A stretch of 51,567 nt of DNA from Candidatus Obscuribacterales bacterium (GTDB lineage Bacteria; Cyanobacteriota; Vampirovibrionia; Obscuribacterales; Obscuribacteraceae): NCBI GenBank assembly GCA_020054205.1, contig JAGVLS010000042.1:1-51567 (forward strand), written 5' to 3'. The first letter of the stretch is position 1. Every line of letters starts with the position of its first letter. The translations under genes were made by a program, and so were the position numbers. The notes beneath the pieces were generated by a model, which searched no databases, was not told the origin of the DNA, and worked only from the letters and a program-made list of their open reading frames with translations. Positions 41,260-48,660 of this stretch are shown piece by piece.

Positions 41260-42141
41260 TTAAGGTGCATCATCCATTTCTTGCAGTTCGACTACTTGAA
41301 GGTTGGGCATAGCTTCCTTTAGTTTTGCTTCTACAGAAGGGTCTATTCCCCAACTGGAAATATTTAGACGTTCTAGTTTTGTAAGCGACAATAAAGAAAG
41401 AAGTGCTTCGTCTTGAAGGCAGCAGGGTAAATAAAGCTCTCTTAAATTAATTAGCTTGCCCAGGTAAGAAACATCAGCATCTTTCATTTGGGTCATACTG
41501 AGACGAAGTGTCTTCAATTCAGTTAGTGAAACTAGATATGGCAAAATAGCCGGTACTAGTTCGCTGGCGTGAAGGTCTAAATGCCTCAAATTTGTAAGTC
41601 TGCTAATGCAACCCAGCTCGCATTGCTTTTGTATGCGGCTAAGGTTAAGCTTCAATGTTCTAATCTGAGTTAGTGAAGCAAGGCTTGCAAAAGCAGCTGG
41701 AGTAAAATTTTGGCTAGTCAAATCTACTTCATGTAAATTTGGTAAATTGCCTAGGTGTTCTAGCCCAGCTTCTAAAGGAAGCTGGGAACAGCTTAGCTCA
41801 AGTAATTCTAGTTTTAGTAAAGACCCCAAATATGGAAGTCCGGGGCCTTTGATGTTTGTTGAGCAAATGTACAGTTTTTTGAGCTTTGTCATTTGCCCAA
41901 TAGCCTTAAGCACCTGGTCGGTCATTTCCCAAACGTGTGTAATCCGCAGGCATTCGAGATTGGGAAGTTGTGCTACGTAAATGAAAGCTTCATCTGTGAG
42001 TTCTGATGAAGTACAAAGTCGAACTCCATGTATTTCTTCGGCAAAAGGAAGATTTGGCAATGCTTTTAAATCTTCATTGGAAGCATGACGGTCTATATAC
42101 AATTCAGTTGGTAGGGGCGAACGGCTATCGATGAGAGGCAT
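41260..42141 (-). CDS. Leucine-rich-repeat protein
   Basis: A 293-residue protein made almost entirely of 23-25-residue leucine-rich repeats (for example LPNLECLRITHVWEMTDQVL; MTKLKKLYICSTNIKGPGL; LINLRELYLPCCLQDEALL), about nine units, resembling the bacterial cysteine-containing or RNase-inhibitor-like subtype. It has no signal peptide, so a cytoplasmic protein-protein interaction role is likely. GAAAGGAGAG precedes the ATG. It is the first gene of the minus-strand accessory cluster. Confidence 0.85.
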   Translation of the reverse strand: MPLIDSRSPLPTELYIDRHASNEDLKALPNLPFAEEIHGVRLCTSSELTDEAFIYVAQLPNLECLRITHVWEMTDQVLKAIGQMTKLKKLYICSTNIKGPGLPYLGSLLKLELLELSCSQLPLEAGLEHLGNLPNLHEVDLTSQNFTPAAFASLASLTQIRTLKLNLSRIQKQCELGCISRLTNLRHLDLHASELVPAILPYLVSLTELKTLRLSMTQMKDADVSYLGKLINLRELYLPCCLQDEALLSLLSLTKLERLNISSWGIDPSVEAKLKEAMPNLQVVELQEMDDAP

Positions 42142-42221
42142 AGAACTCTCCTTTCAGAAATACTTAAATTACCAGCAATTAAACTGCCTGATTTTTACTA
42201 AGTTAAAGTAGCGAATATGTT

Positions 42222-42280
42222 TTAGTGAATGGCTTCTTCTATAAAAAAAGGAAAATCTGAAGACGTTTTGATTCTAGATA
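42222..42280 (-). promoter_or_regulatory. Recurrent leader motif, copy F (minus strand)
   Basis: Read on the minus strand, TCTAGAATCAAAACGTCTTC followed by TTTTTTTATAGAAG and ATTCACTAAAAC aligns with copy B on the plus strand (TCTAGAGTCAAAGTATCTTC, TTTTTTATAAAAGG, ATTCACCAGAAAA). It lies 80-140 bp upstream of the LRR gene, so both divergent clusters carry the motif. Confidence 0.5.
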
Positions 42281-42716
42281 GATTTCTATATGCGATCATT
42301 TTGCGTAAACAGATTTATAAAGCATTGAGATTAAGCTCGAATGAGTGTCTAGAGTACATTTGCTGTGTGTTTAGATTTGGACGATTTAAAATGCTTTAGC
42401 AAAAACGCTAGATTAAAATGCTGCTTGGCGGTTAGCGTAACTAATGCGAGCCTTATATCTATGTGATGACAGATTGATTTGCAGCTGGTTATTTTCATAG
42501 ACTTTTATATCTAAAAACAAGGTGTGTGGAGTTGAGCTAACATCATCGCTCTCTTTTAATTTTAGAAATATACGTAAATCTACTAGCGCTCAATTTGACA
42601 CTGCTTAATCGAGTATGCCTAAACATGTAGTAAACACAATGATATAGCTGTTATACAGTAGCGATTTGAACTGTTTTAAATTGTGACAATGATTTTGGTT
42701 ATATACATAGATCTAG

Positions 42717-42780
42717 TCTAGAGTCAAAGTATCTTCTAACTTCTTTTTTATAAAAGGATTTATTCACCAGAAAAGCCACT
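42717..42780 (+). promoter_or_regulatory. Recurrent leader motif, copy B
   Basis: AGAGTCAAAGTATCTTCTAA, a T-run, TATAAAAGGATTTATTCACC and AGAAAAGCCACT form the clearest copy. It precedes the plus-strand accessory cluster that begins at 42942. Downstream ACTAGCTA / TAGCAGT and GCCA / TGGC pairings suggest a leader hairpin. Confidence 0.55.
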
Positions 42781-42941
42781 AGCTATTTATAATATGCGCG
42801 TATTTAGCAGTTTATTGGCTGCTTTGTTGGACAGGTGATTTTGGAAGATTGAGTTGCCTGATCGCGTTGATCAGAGGCTTGTCTTGCTACCAGTATTTCG
42901 CTGGTGGCAGTAAAAACACATTTGTCTAAGGAGACAAAATC

Positions 42942-43283
42942 ATGGAAAAGGTAGACTATTCGAAGATGATCACGCCACTAGACTACAAATGTGGAAAATG
43001 CGACGCTACTGGCTGTAAATTGTGGCGAGAATATCAAACTTTTTCACCGCGGCTTTTGTGCGTCGACTGTGCTTGTAGGGACCAGAAGAAAATAAACAAT
43101 GTTGATTCCGAAGGTCTACGGGTGGATGATGATGGCATGCAAACGGATCAGGTCGGCTGGTACGTACCAGCGGTTCCAACTAAGGATGGTGGGGGTTATT
43201 GTGGATACCTGGACGTTCCCGATGCTGCAGTGAAATGGTGGGAGCAACTACCACTTCGGACAGGCATAATAGCCACAGCCTAG
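42942..43283 (+). CDS. Zinc-finger-like hypothetical protein
   Basis: A 113-residue protein with YKCGKCDATGCKLWREYQTF and LLCVDCACRDQ, giving two CxxC-type pairs that should bind zinc. The later TDQVGWYVPAVPTKDGGGYC and the final WWEQLPLRTG have a conserved look; I have a general impression of similar uncharacterised proteins in other bacteria but cannot name a family. AAGGAG precedes the ATG. First gene of the plus-strand accessory cluster. Confidence 0.72.
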   Translation: MEKVDYSKMITPLDYKCGKCDATGCKLWREYQTFSPRLLCVDCACRDQKKINNVDSEGLRVDDDGMQTDQVGWYVPAVPTKDGGGYCGYLDVPDAAVKWWEQLPLRTGIIATA

Positions 43284-43332
43284 GGATGATGTTCCAGAGA
43301 TAGTAAAAAGAAGCTAATTTGAAAGGAGTTAA

Positions 43333-43536
43333 ATGATGTCTCGCGCACGTTGCTGTTATGTGCTGGGCTGTTTTCTGGAGATCATCCACATTCCGTTTGT
43401 CGTCGTATTCATGTTATGTGGATTTTTGTGGATGCCTATCTGGTTATATTCTCCAATGATGACGGTGACCATCGGTCTTCAAATCTGTATTCTTGGATGC
43501 CCACTCATGCCTATCATATTCTGGCTCAAAAGCTAA
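43333..43536 (+). CDS. Small membrane protein, 67 aa
   Basis: Not recognised. Two hydrophobic segments (about 8-40 and 43-64) make up most of the protein; five cysteines are present. GAAAGGAG precedes the ATG-ATG start. It is enclosed by the two copies of the 51-nt repeat together with the zinc-finger-like gene. Confidence 0.65.
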   Translation: MMSRARCCYVLGCFLEIIHIPFVVVFMLCGFLWMPIWLYSPMMTVTIGLQICILGCPLMPIIFWLKS

Positions 43537-43748
43537 GAGAAGCCATATTTACCCCACTGGTCTGAAGGTCGGTCGCTGACGTTTTGGTTATACCATCGCT
43601 ACGGAAGAAGGGTGGGAATGCTAATACTAATATGTTCTATTAGTGCTTCACTTGTTTTTTTTCTACTGCGCATAAACCAGTGAAAATGGGTAGGTCGCCT
43701 TGCTTTGTTAAGAAAGTGCGCTCGTTTCCTGCCTGTTAGAACTCTGCT

Positions 43749-43780
43749 GAGCCGGGACAGCCAACCGGCTCTTTTGTTTT
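43749..43780 (+). terminator. Intrinsic terminator
   Basis: GAGCCGG (43749-43755) and CCGGCTC (43765-43771) pair perfectly and are followed by TTTTGTTTT. The hairpin resembles that at 72-100. It ends 13 nt before the second 51-nt repeat. Confidence 0.88.
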
Positions 43781-43890
43781 AAGAATAGCCATTGATCGCG
43801 TTGATCAGAGGCTTGTCTTGCTACCAGTATTTCGCTGGTGGCACAAAAACATTCAAAAAGTTGGCAGTATAAATTACAGAGGGGAGAATC

Positions 43891-44223
43891 ATGGACATAA
43901 GCACATTTTTTCTATCGTTGTCGGGGGTGATCATTGCTAGCGTTTTCGGCTACTTTTTTTCATTTGATTACAATCGGCGTAGTCATGCAACCAGAGGTGG
44001 TGAGTACGATGGCACTTTTGGTGGGGTCAATAATTTTGTTGGAATCATCCTTGGTATTGGATCTTGCTTACTGGCTGGATTCCTAAAGGACTTTCCGGCT
44101 GGCTCTATTGACTCAGCTGTAATTGCATCTGCGACGGCAGGAGCAATTGCTAGCTTTATTGGGGTTGTCCGAGGTAGAAAAATCGGAAAGGCAATTTGGG
44201 AAAAACGCTATCCGCCACGCTGA
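43891..44223 (+). CDS. Small membrane protein, family 1
   Basis: A 110-residue protein with three hydrophobic segments, related to the minus-strand protein at 39280 (shared GYFFSFDYNRR, G-FGG, CLLAG, AGAIASFIG). The C-terminus is more basic (GRKIGKAIWEKRYPPR). GAGGGGAG precedes the ATG. It starts 47 nt after the second 51-nt repeat. Confidence 0.72.
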   Translation: MDISTFFLSLSGVIIASVFGYFFSFDYNRRSHATRGGEYDGTFGGVNNFVGIILGIGSCLLAGFLKDFPAGSIDSAVIASATAGAIASFIGVVRGRKIGKAIWEKRYPPR

Positions 44224-44252
44224 CGCCTTGTTTATATCTTTTCATTGAATTT

Positions 44253-44283
44253 TGATTGAGAGAAGAAGGGCTTTTCTCAATCA
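44253..44283 (+). other. Intergenic hairpin
   Basis: TGATTGAGA (44253-44261) and TCTCAATCA (44275-44283) pair perfectly just upstream of the ribosome binding site of the gene at 44305, so it might affect translation. Confidence 0.5.
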
Positions 44284-44304
44284 GTTAATCGAAGGAGATT
44301 GATC

Positions 44305-44562
44305 ATGAGCTGGATTGTATTGCACTATCGTTTGTCTATTGCAATGGTTTTTCCGCTTGCACTTACCATGTTTGTCATTGTCATGCAGGTGATGGAAGTC
44401 ATTGTGCGAGTGGTTTTTTCAAATGATCTTTTAGTTGCACTGTCACTATTTTTTCTTATGGTTGTGTTTACAATTGGCTATACCATGGTGATTACAAAGT
44501 CTCTTTTGTGGCTAAGAGCAAAAAATAAGATGCTACGCTTAAGAAGGAGGCAATATGTCTGA
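44305..44562 (+). CDS. Small membrane protein, 85 aa
   Basis: Not recognised. ATG 44305 follows GAAGGAG. Hydrophobic segments lie around 10-34 and 40-66, followed by a very basic tail (RAKNKMLRLRRRQYV). Its end contains the AAGGAGG of the next gene, which it overlaps by 8 nt. Confidence 0.68.
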   Translation: MSWIVLHYRLSIAMVFPLALTMFVIVMQVMEVIVRVVFSNDLLVALSLFFLMVVFTIGYTMVITKSLLWLRAKNKMLRLRRRQYV

Positions 44563-44803
44563 TAATAAAAAATTGATTGAAATGCTGAGGCAAAAACGAG
44601 CTTATCTAGTGATGAAAGCCTGCCACTCCCCTGCGATTGTAATTGACGATAACCGGTTTGTATGCGGACAGCGCTATGAAGCTGTATGGTGGGATGAGTA
44701 CAGAGTGGGCATTTTTTATGAGGGTCATTTTGTTGAAATGCCTTGTGATGTTTGCAATGAATTTTTTGACTTAATTCGAGATTTTCCTTTGCCGTCTGTG
44801 TGA
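44555..44803 (+). CDS. Stand-alone KAYxVM/RDFPLP domain protein, family 2
   Basis: An 82-residue protein consisting of a short helix and the domain also found at the C-terminus of the proteins at 39720 and 47441: KRAYLVMKACHSP, FVCGQRYEAVWWDEYRVGIF, FVEMPCDVCNEFFDLIRDFP. AAGGAGG precedes the ATG inside the previous gene, so translation is coupled. No known function. Confidence 0.72.
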   Translation: MSDNKKLIEMLRQKRAYLVMKACHSPAIVIDDNRFVCGQRYEAVWWDEYRVGIFYEGHFVEMPCDVCNEFFDLIRDFPLPSV

Positions 44804-44814
44804 GAGCAAACCCA

Positions 44815-44945
44815 ACTAGGGAGTCTATTAAAACACTTACACTCTTACCTTGGCTAAGGGTTCTTTTAACCTCAGCTAAGGCTATATGCATTGGTGCATT
44901 CGACGCTAGGGACACCGCGCCTTTGCATAAACTTATTTCCCTAGT
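44815..44945 (+). ncRNA. Candidate structured RNA with mutually exclusive pairings
   Basis: The 160-nt gap before the gene at 44966 contains ACTAGGGA (44815-44822) and CTAGGGA (44906-44912), both able to pair with TCCCTAGT (44938-44945). A helix CCTTGGCTAAGG...CCTCAGCTAAGG (44848-44881) with two mismatches and ATGCA/TGCAT (44886-44899) lie between; TATGCA can instead pair with TGCATA at 44924-44929. The alternative partners suggest a switch or attenuator upstream of the binding site AAGGGGAG. No known riboswitch is recognised. Confidence 0.45.
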
Positions 44946-44965
44946 AACAAAGAAGGGGAGCGATA

Positions 44966-45619
44966 ATGTCTGTAGAAGAAGGAACCCTAATCTTTTTGCC
45001 CTATACGGGCTTCACAACTCTGATACCATGCAATTTCGATCATTTGCCTGCGTTGAAAAAACTGACTTTATGTTATAGGCAGCTTGAGACAAGCCTTGAA
45101 GAATTGGCTGCAGCGAAAAGATGTTTGGGGCAGGCAAAGAGTGAATTGCTTGAAGATCAATTTTCTAAAAAGCATCCAAATTATGGAAAAAAGGATACTC
45201 TTTTTAACGAACAGACAGATGCGGATTGGCACGAAATGTATGCTCGTCGCATTCCTTATCAACAAGCTCGCCTCCAGTATCGCGTAGCTATTGCTACTGT
45301 TCGTAATTTTGGACTTGAGCTGGCTGACGCAGTGAAAGAAAATGTTTCACTTTTGAAGGGAATAAGTATTATGGCTGAAGAATGTTTGCGGGACGAATGG
45401 ATGTCCCACAGCATAGAAATAGCCAACAATTTGCTATGCAAGGCGTTGACGGAGCATGGTAATGCAATAAATCATCTTGCTGAACAACCTAATCCGGAGT
45501 GCGGGATATTAGGCATGGGAACAAATAAATGGCGGTCGTTTCATAGGCACATTGACGAACAGGACAGGTCTGTGGATGGATTCACTACTGGTTTTCTAGC
45601 TGCAAAAATTAATGTATAA
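44966..45619 (+). CDS. Hypothetical 217-aa helical protein
   Basis: Not recognised. After ~30 residues (MSVEEGTLIFLPYTGFTTLI) the protein is largely helical (LEELAAAKRCLGQAKSELL; QARLQYRVAIATVRNFGLEL). No membrane segment. AAGGGGAG precedes the ATG. It follows the candidate structured RNA and is followed by a terminator at 45656. Confidence 0.65.
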   Translation: MSVEEGTLIFLPYTGFTTLIPCNFDHLPALKKLTLCYRQLETSLEELAAAKRCLGQAKSELLEDQFSKKHPNYGKKDTLFNEQTDADWHEMYARRIPYQQARLQYRVAIATVRNFGLELADAVKENVSLLKGISIMAEECLRDEWMSHSIEIANNLLCKALTEHGNAINHLAEQPNPECGILGMGTNKWRSFHRHIDEQDRSVDGFTTGFLAAKINV

Positions 45620-45655
45620 CCACTAGTCTGGCTTTGATGACTTATACTGTCTCAA

Positions 45656-45696
45656 ATAGCGGCAGGAGTTAAGTTGGCTCTTGCCGCTATCTTTTG
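45656..45696 (+). terminator. Intrinsic terminator
   Basis: ATAGCGGCA (45656-45664) and TGCCGCTAT (45682-45690) pair perfectly, followed by CTTTTGG. It separates 44966-45619 from the next gene. Confidence 0.8.
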
Positions 45697-45717
45697 GTCG
45701 TAAGAAAGGAGCAGAAT

Positions 45718-46296
45718 ATGCGCTGTTATACAGCTGACTTAAATGATATTGTCCCTGGGTTTACGGTACAAATGGATGCAATTCGTCCGTATGTTCAAGT
45801 AGGGGAACATCAGATAAAACTATCCGATGAGCTGCTAATTGTTGCCGATGCGTATGTGAATAGTCGTTTGATGCGTGCCGATGTTGAATATGTAGCCGAT
45901 CATGATGGCAATATCAGGGAAGAGTTGGTCCCGGAATCTGGCGATAAACAAGATGGCAGTATCTTAGTTCTATTTGGTTATGAGTTCGGTCGAGGACTGA
46001 AAGTTGTGATGAATGCTCGTAAATTCCGATACGTGTGCGGCTCTTCGGTTCCATTCAAAGATGCTGCATTGGGCCAATTATCACCTGGCGGAACCATTGG
46101 ACGAAATATTTTGCATACAACCTATGCGCCCGGCCGATGGACTGGACGGTTCTGTGTAAAATTATTTGGGTCTTGCCACGCTCAATGGGAATATGAGCCA
46201 GTTGTGGTTTTTGATGGGCAAAAACCAAGGATAATTACTCCTTGGGAATTGTCTGATCAAAAATTGCAAAAATTGGAATCTGCTTCTTTTGAATAG
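45718..46296 (+). CDS. Hypothetical 192-aa protein
   Basis: Not recognised. ATG 45718 follows AAGAAAGGAG. The product is soluble and beta-rich (SDELLIVADAYVNSRL; GSILVLFGYEFGRGLKVVM), with a C-terminal proline-containing stretch (RIITPWELSDQK). It directly precedes the gene at 46327. Confidence 0.65.
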   Translation: MRCYTADLNDIVPGFTVQMDAIRPYVQVGEHQIKLSDELLIVADAYVNSRLMRADVEYVADHDGNIREELVPESGDKQDGSILVLFGYEFGRGLKVVMNARKFRYVCGSSVPFKDAALGQLSPGGTIGRNILHTTYAPGRWTGRFCVKLFGSCHAQWEYEPVVVFDGQKPRIITPWELSDQKLQKLESASFE

Positions 46297-46326
46297 CTGG
46301 AATAGGTAACAAAGAAGGAGGCTGAA

Positions 46327-46977
46327 ATGTCTGTAGCTGCACCTGCGATCTTTGTCAGCGATGAGCGAATCCCATCGTTGTTGAGCAATTTTATGGATAC
46401 GATTATTAATCTGATGCCTGCGGAGGAACGCGGTCAATGGATTGAAAAATTTAGAAAGGCAGTAAAGCCGGAAGCGGATTTGATGAAAGTATGGCGTGAG
46501 TTTGTGATATGGCTGTTGAATGATCCTGCTGATGGAGTTATCAACCGTGTCGGAACAGAAAAAGAAAGAAATTTGATCCAAGCAGTAGCACAGCTGTGTG
46601 AGAATGGTTGTGTGGATGCAGATATTTGGAGTGATGCTCGCACGGCTGCTGCCAATGAAGCGCTTAGTAATAGGGTTTACTCCTCTGATGCCCGAGCTGG
46701 CAAAGCGGTTAATTTGTACCGACATGATGGTATCGTTTATTCCAGGTGTGCTGGTGATGCTCTTTTTGTAGCGTCGCGAGTTGCTTCTGTTGTTGCTGTT
46801 CCTAATGTTGATATTAACCAAGATGTGTTGACGTATGCTATTCAGAGCGTGATACATCACGCAGTAAGTGCTCATGCTTACGTAGTTGCTACTGATACTT
46901 TTTGCAAAGATCTTATTCGGACTGTATGTTTTCGTCAGGCGGAAAAGTTGTTGCAGCTGTTACACGCCGCAGCATAG
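46327..46977 (+). CDS. Hypothetical 216-aa Ala-rich helical protein
   Basis: Not recognised. The second half (DARTAAANEALSNRVYSS; YRHDGIVYSRCAGDALFVAS) has regularly spaced Ala and looks like a helical bundle, in a style seen in some uncharacterised immunity-type proteins, but I cannot assign it. AAGAAGGAGG precedes the ATG. Confidence 0.65.
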   Translation: MSVAAPAIFVSDERIPSLLSNFMDTIINLMPAEERGQWIEKFRKAVKPEADLMKVWREFVIWLLNDPADGVINRVGTEKERNLIQAVAQLCENGCVDADIWSDARTAAANEALSNRVYSSDARAGKAVNLYRHDGIVYSRCAGDALFVASRVASVVAVPNVDINQDVLTYAIQSVIHHAVSAHAYVVATDTFCKDLIRTVCFRQAEKLLQLLHAAA

Positions 46978-47011
46978 TGTTTTTTGTCTTAATGCAAAGA
47001 AAGGAATCACC

Positions 47012-47401
47012 ATGTCAAAATACCAGCTGATTGCTTCTGTTACGGATCGCCCATACATGATATCGGGTTTATTAGGAGAAGATAGTAAATCGAATGAGAC
47101 CCATGATATTAGTCGAGTTATGAATTTATGTGCAGCCTGGCAGAAGTTGTATGGGGGCATTGTGGATGGACATGTGTATTCTACGATATTTTCCGATGCC
47201 TGGGAGGAAGAGAAGTTGAGCATGCGTCCTGGATGGGTCCTGCAGGGCTGGGTGAACCCAGCTTTGGACGTCAACACCACAAATCATGAATTTTGGGATG
47301 CTTTAGTATCATTGGCTAAATTTCTTGCATGCAATCTTAATCAAAAACGTGTCTATGTCAGTTTTGCCGGGGAAATGCGCGTCTTTCAGCTGTCAGAGTG
47401 A
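47012..47401 (+). CDS. Hypothetical 129-aa protein
   Basis: Not recognised. ATG 47012 follows AAAGAAAGGA; the longer frame from 46886 overlaps the previous gene. The product is mixed alpha/beta (YQLIASVTDRPYMISGLL; KRVYVSFAGEMRVFQLSE), soluble, with several Trp residues. Followed after 39 nt by the next gene. Confidence 0.65.
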   Translation: MSKYQLIASVTDRPYMISGLLGEDSKSNETHDISRVMNLCAAWQKLYGGIVDGHVYSTIFSDAWEEEKLSMRPGWVLQGWVNPALDVNTTNHEFWDALVSLAKFLACNLNQKRVYVSFAGEMRVFQLSE

Positions 47402-47440
47402 TTTGAAAAAGCTAGCCATCAACAAAAGAGGAGGTGAGGA

Positions 47441-48118
47441 ATGACGGAGAATAATGATGACGGGATAGCTGCATTGAAGGTAAAACAACGGGAATTTGAA
47501 TGCCTTCAAACGCTATTGAATTCAGAGGATGTTAAAGATTACGATGTTCGCCAGAAAGTAGTCGCTACTGCACTTTCGATATTGAAAGCTGTAACAGAGT
47601 CTTTTGATGAAAATGATAAGGATCAAAAACAGCAGGCTTTTGTCTGGGATGCCTTGATAGATGGAGCAAATCTTGTCAATAGACTTAGTATAGAAAAATT
47701 GCTGAATGAAGATGGAGTTTATGCAGGCAAATTTTTGCCAGGACTCCAGACTGTTTTGAAGCAGGTTGAAGTCGCATATGATGTCATAAAGCTAACAAAA
47801 ATTGTGAAAGAAAAGCGCAATCTTATTTCTATGATTACACACCAATTGACTGAAATGAGGACGCAAAAGAAAGCTTACATAGTGATGCAAGTTCAATTCC
47901 CTCCTGTGGCGACGATCAATTATGCAGGTATCCAGTTTGTACGGGGACAACGCTATGAAGTTATATGGGCGAATGAAAATAACATATGCGTTTTTGATGA
48001 GGATGAGGGTCAGTTTGTTGAAATGTCTTTAAGTGTTTTTGACGATTTTTTTAAGCTAGTTGAAGATTTTCCTTTGCCGCCTTTTAAAGAAAGGAAGAAA
48101 CCATGTCTTATCTCATGA
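47441..48118 (+). CDS. Hypothetical protein with C-terminal KAYxVM/EDFPLP domain, family 2
   Basis: A 225-residue product with the same layout as the minus-strand protein at 39720: a ~145-residue helical part, then the shared domain (KKAYIVMQVQFPP; FVRGQRYEVIWANENNICVF; FVEMSLSVFDDFFKLVEDFP). The shared domain is closest to the 82-residue protein at 44555. AAGAGGAGGTGAGG precedes the ATG. It overlaps the next small gene by 16 nt. Confidence 0.72.
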   Translation: MTENNDDGIAALKVKQREFECLQTLLNSEDVKDYDVRQKVVATALSILKAVTESFDENDKDQKQQAFVWDALIDGANLVNRLSIEKLLNEDGVYAGKFLPGLQTVLKQVEVAYDVIKLTKIVKEKRNLISMITHQLTEMRTQKKAYIVMQVQFPPVATINYAGIQFVRGQRYEVIWANENNICVFDEDEGQFVEMSLSVFDDFFKLVEDFPLPPFKERKKPCLIS

Positions 48119-48216
48119 GCCCGAAAAGCTGGTTTGTGACAATTCTTGTAATTCTTTTTGCTTATTGCGTGGTTGAGCGTGTGTTTACGTTCGTGATGTC
48201 AGTTGTTGGGGTTTAA
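48103..48216 (+). CDS. Single-TM small protein, 37 aa
   Basis: MSYLMSPKSWFVTILVILFA... is a 37-residue frame with one hydrophobic segment (about 11-33) and a strong AAAGAAAGGAAG before the ATG. It overlaps the end of the previous gene by 16 nt. Typical of short membrane peptides; function unknown. Confidence 0.6.
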   Translation: MSYLMSPKSWFVTILVILFAYCVVERVFTFVMSVVGV

Positions 48217-48236
48217 CAACGCGAAAGGAAAGAATA

Positions 48237-48444
48237 ATGGCTACGACACGTAATTTGGAGCATGGCAAAGCAACTGAAATGAAACTTGTTCAAGGTGTTT
48301 TTATTGAGACGATGGCCGCGTCCTTAGAGGAGCCGCCGTTTCCTCTTTATCGGTGTCGGATGTCGATTTGCACCGCCAGTTGATTTGTCTAAATTGAGAG
48401 CTGAAAAAGAATCATTTTTTTACGTGTCACCTGGATTTTTTTAA
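48237..48444 (+). pseudogene. Hypothetical gene with a probable +1 frameshift
   Basis: ATG 48237 follows AAAGGAAAG. The first frame gives 48 residues and stops at 48383. From about 48340 the +1 frame continues for 34 more residues (FLFIGVGCRFAPPVDLSKLR and on to FFYVSPGFF) to a TAA at 48444, with more protein-like content than the original frame's end. The simplest reading is one protein of about 68 residues broken by a frameshift near 48335-48345. Programmed frameshifting is less likely. Confidence 0.5.
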
Positions 48445-48516
48445 TTGGGGAGAAAGGTATATCCATTCTGGTTACGATTGAACAAGCAGGGATTTGACGA
48501 AAATCAACATGCTGTG

Positions 48517-48660
48517 ATGATCAGAAGGAGCATTAAGAGAGGGGTGGGACGGTATCGAATGTTGGCTTTTACTGTCATTGGCGCGGGTGCAATAGCGTGC
48601 CTGGGGCAAGTACCCGCGCCACAAATAAATTTCCTGGGTAAAAATGAAAGGAGCAAGTAA
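48517..48660 (+). CDS. Doubtful small ORF with GC-rich hairpin
   Basis: A 47-codon frame (MIRRSIKRGVGRYRMLAFTV at its N-terminus) without a clear ribosome binding site. It spans a perfect 9-bp hairpin, GGCGCGGGT (48580-48588) / ACCCGCGCC (48612-48620), which is far GC-richer than its surroundings. The stretch may be non-coding RNA or a remnant. Confidence 0.3.
   Translation: MIRRSIKRGVGRYRMLAFTVIGAGAIACLGQVPAPQINFLGKNERSK

Larger units (their letters stand above)
42859..43843 (+). ncRNA. 51-nt perfect repeat forming a two-hairpin leader element (2 copies)
   Basis: Identical copies at 42859-42909 and 43793-43843. Each has TGATC-GCGTT-GATCA and GCTACCAG-TATTTCG-CTGGTGGC stem-loops. Each ends 33-48 nt before a gene with a strong ribosome binding site (42942 and 43891). 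Exact conservation in otherwise diverged non-coding DNA points to a functional RNA or a recently duplicated cassette end. Only the two 51-nt stretches are the element; the span between them holds genes. Confidence 0.6.

Noticed and set aside
43749..43780. Similarity of the hairpins at 72-100 and 43749-43780 as a possible mobile repeat
   Set aside because: Only about 20 bases are shared and both lie where terminators are expected; convergent terminator sequences explain it.
44478..44915. 145-codon minus-strand frame over the candidate structured RNA
   Set aside because: It is antisense to the family 2 gene at 44555, whose paralogues confirm the plus-strand reading; it has no binding site.
46162..46875. 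237-codon minus-strand open frame
   Set aside because: It is antisense to two plus-strand genes with good binding sites; its Ser/Arg/His/Ile-rich composition is typical of a shadow.
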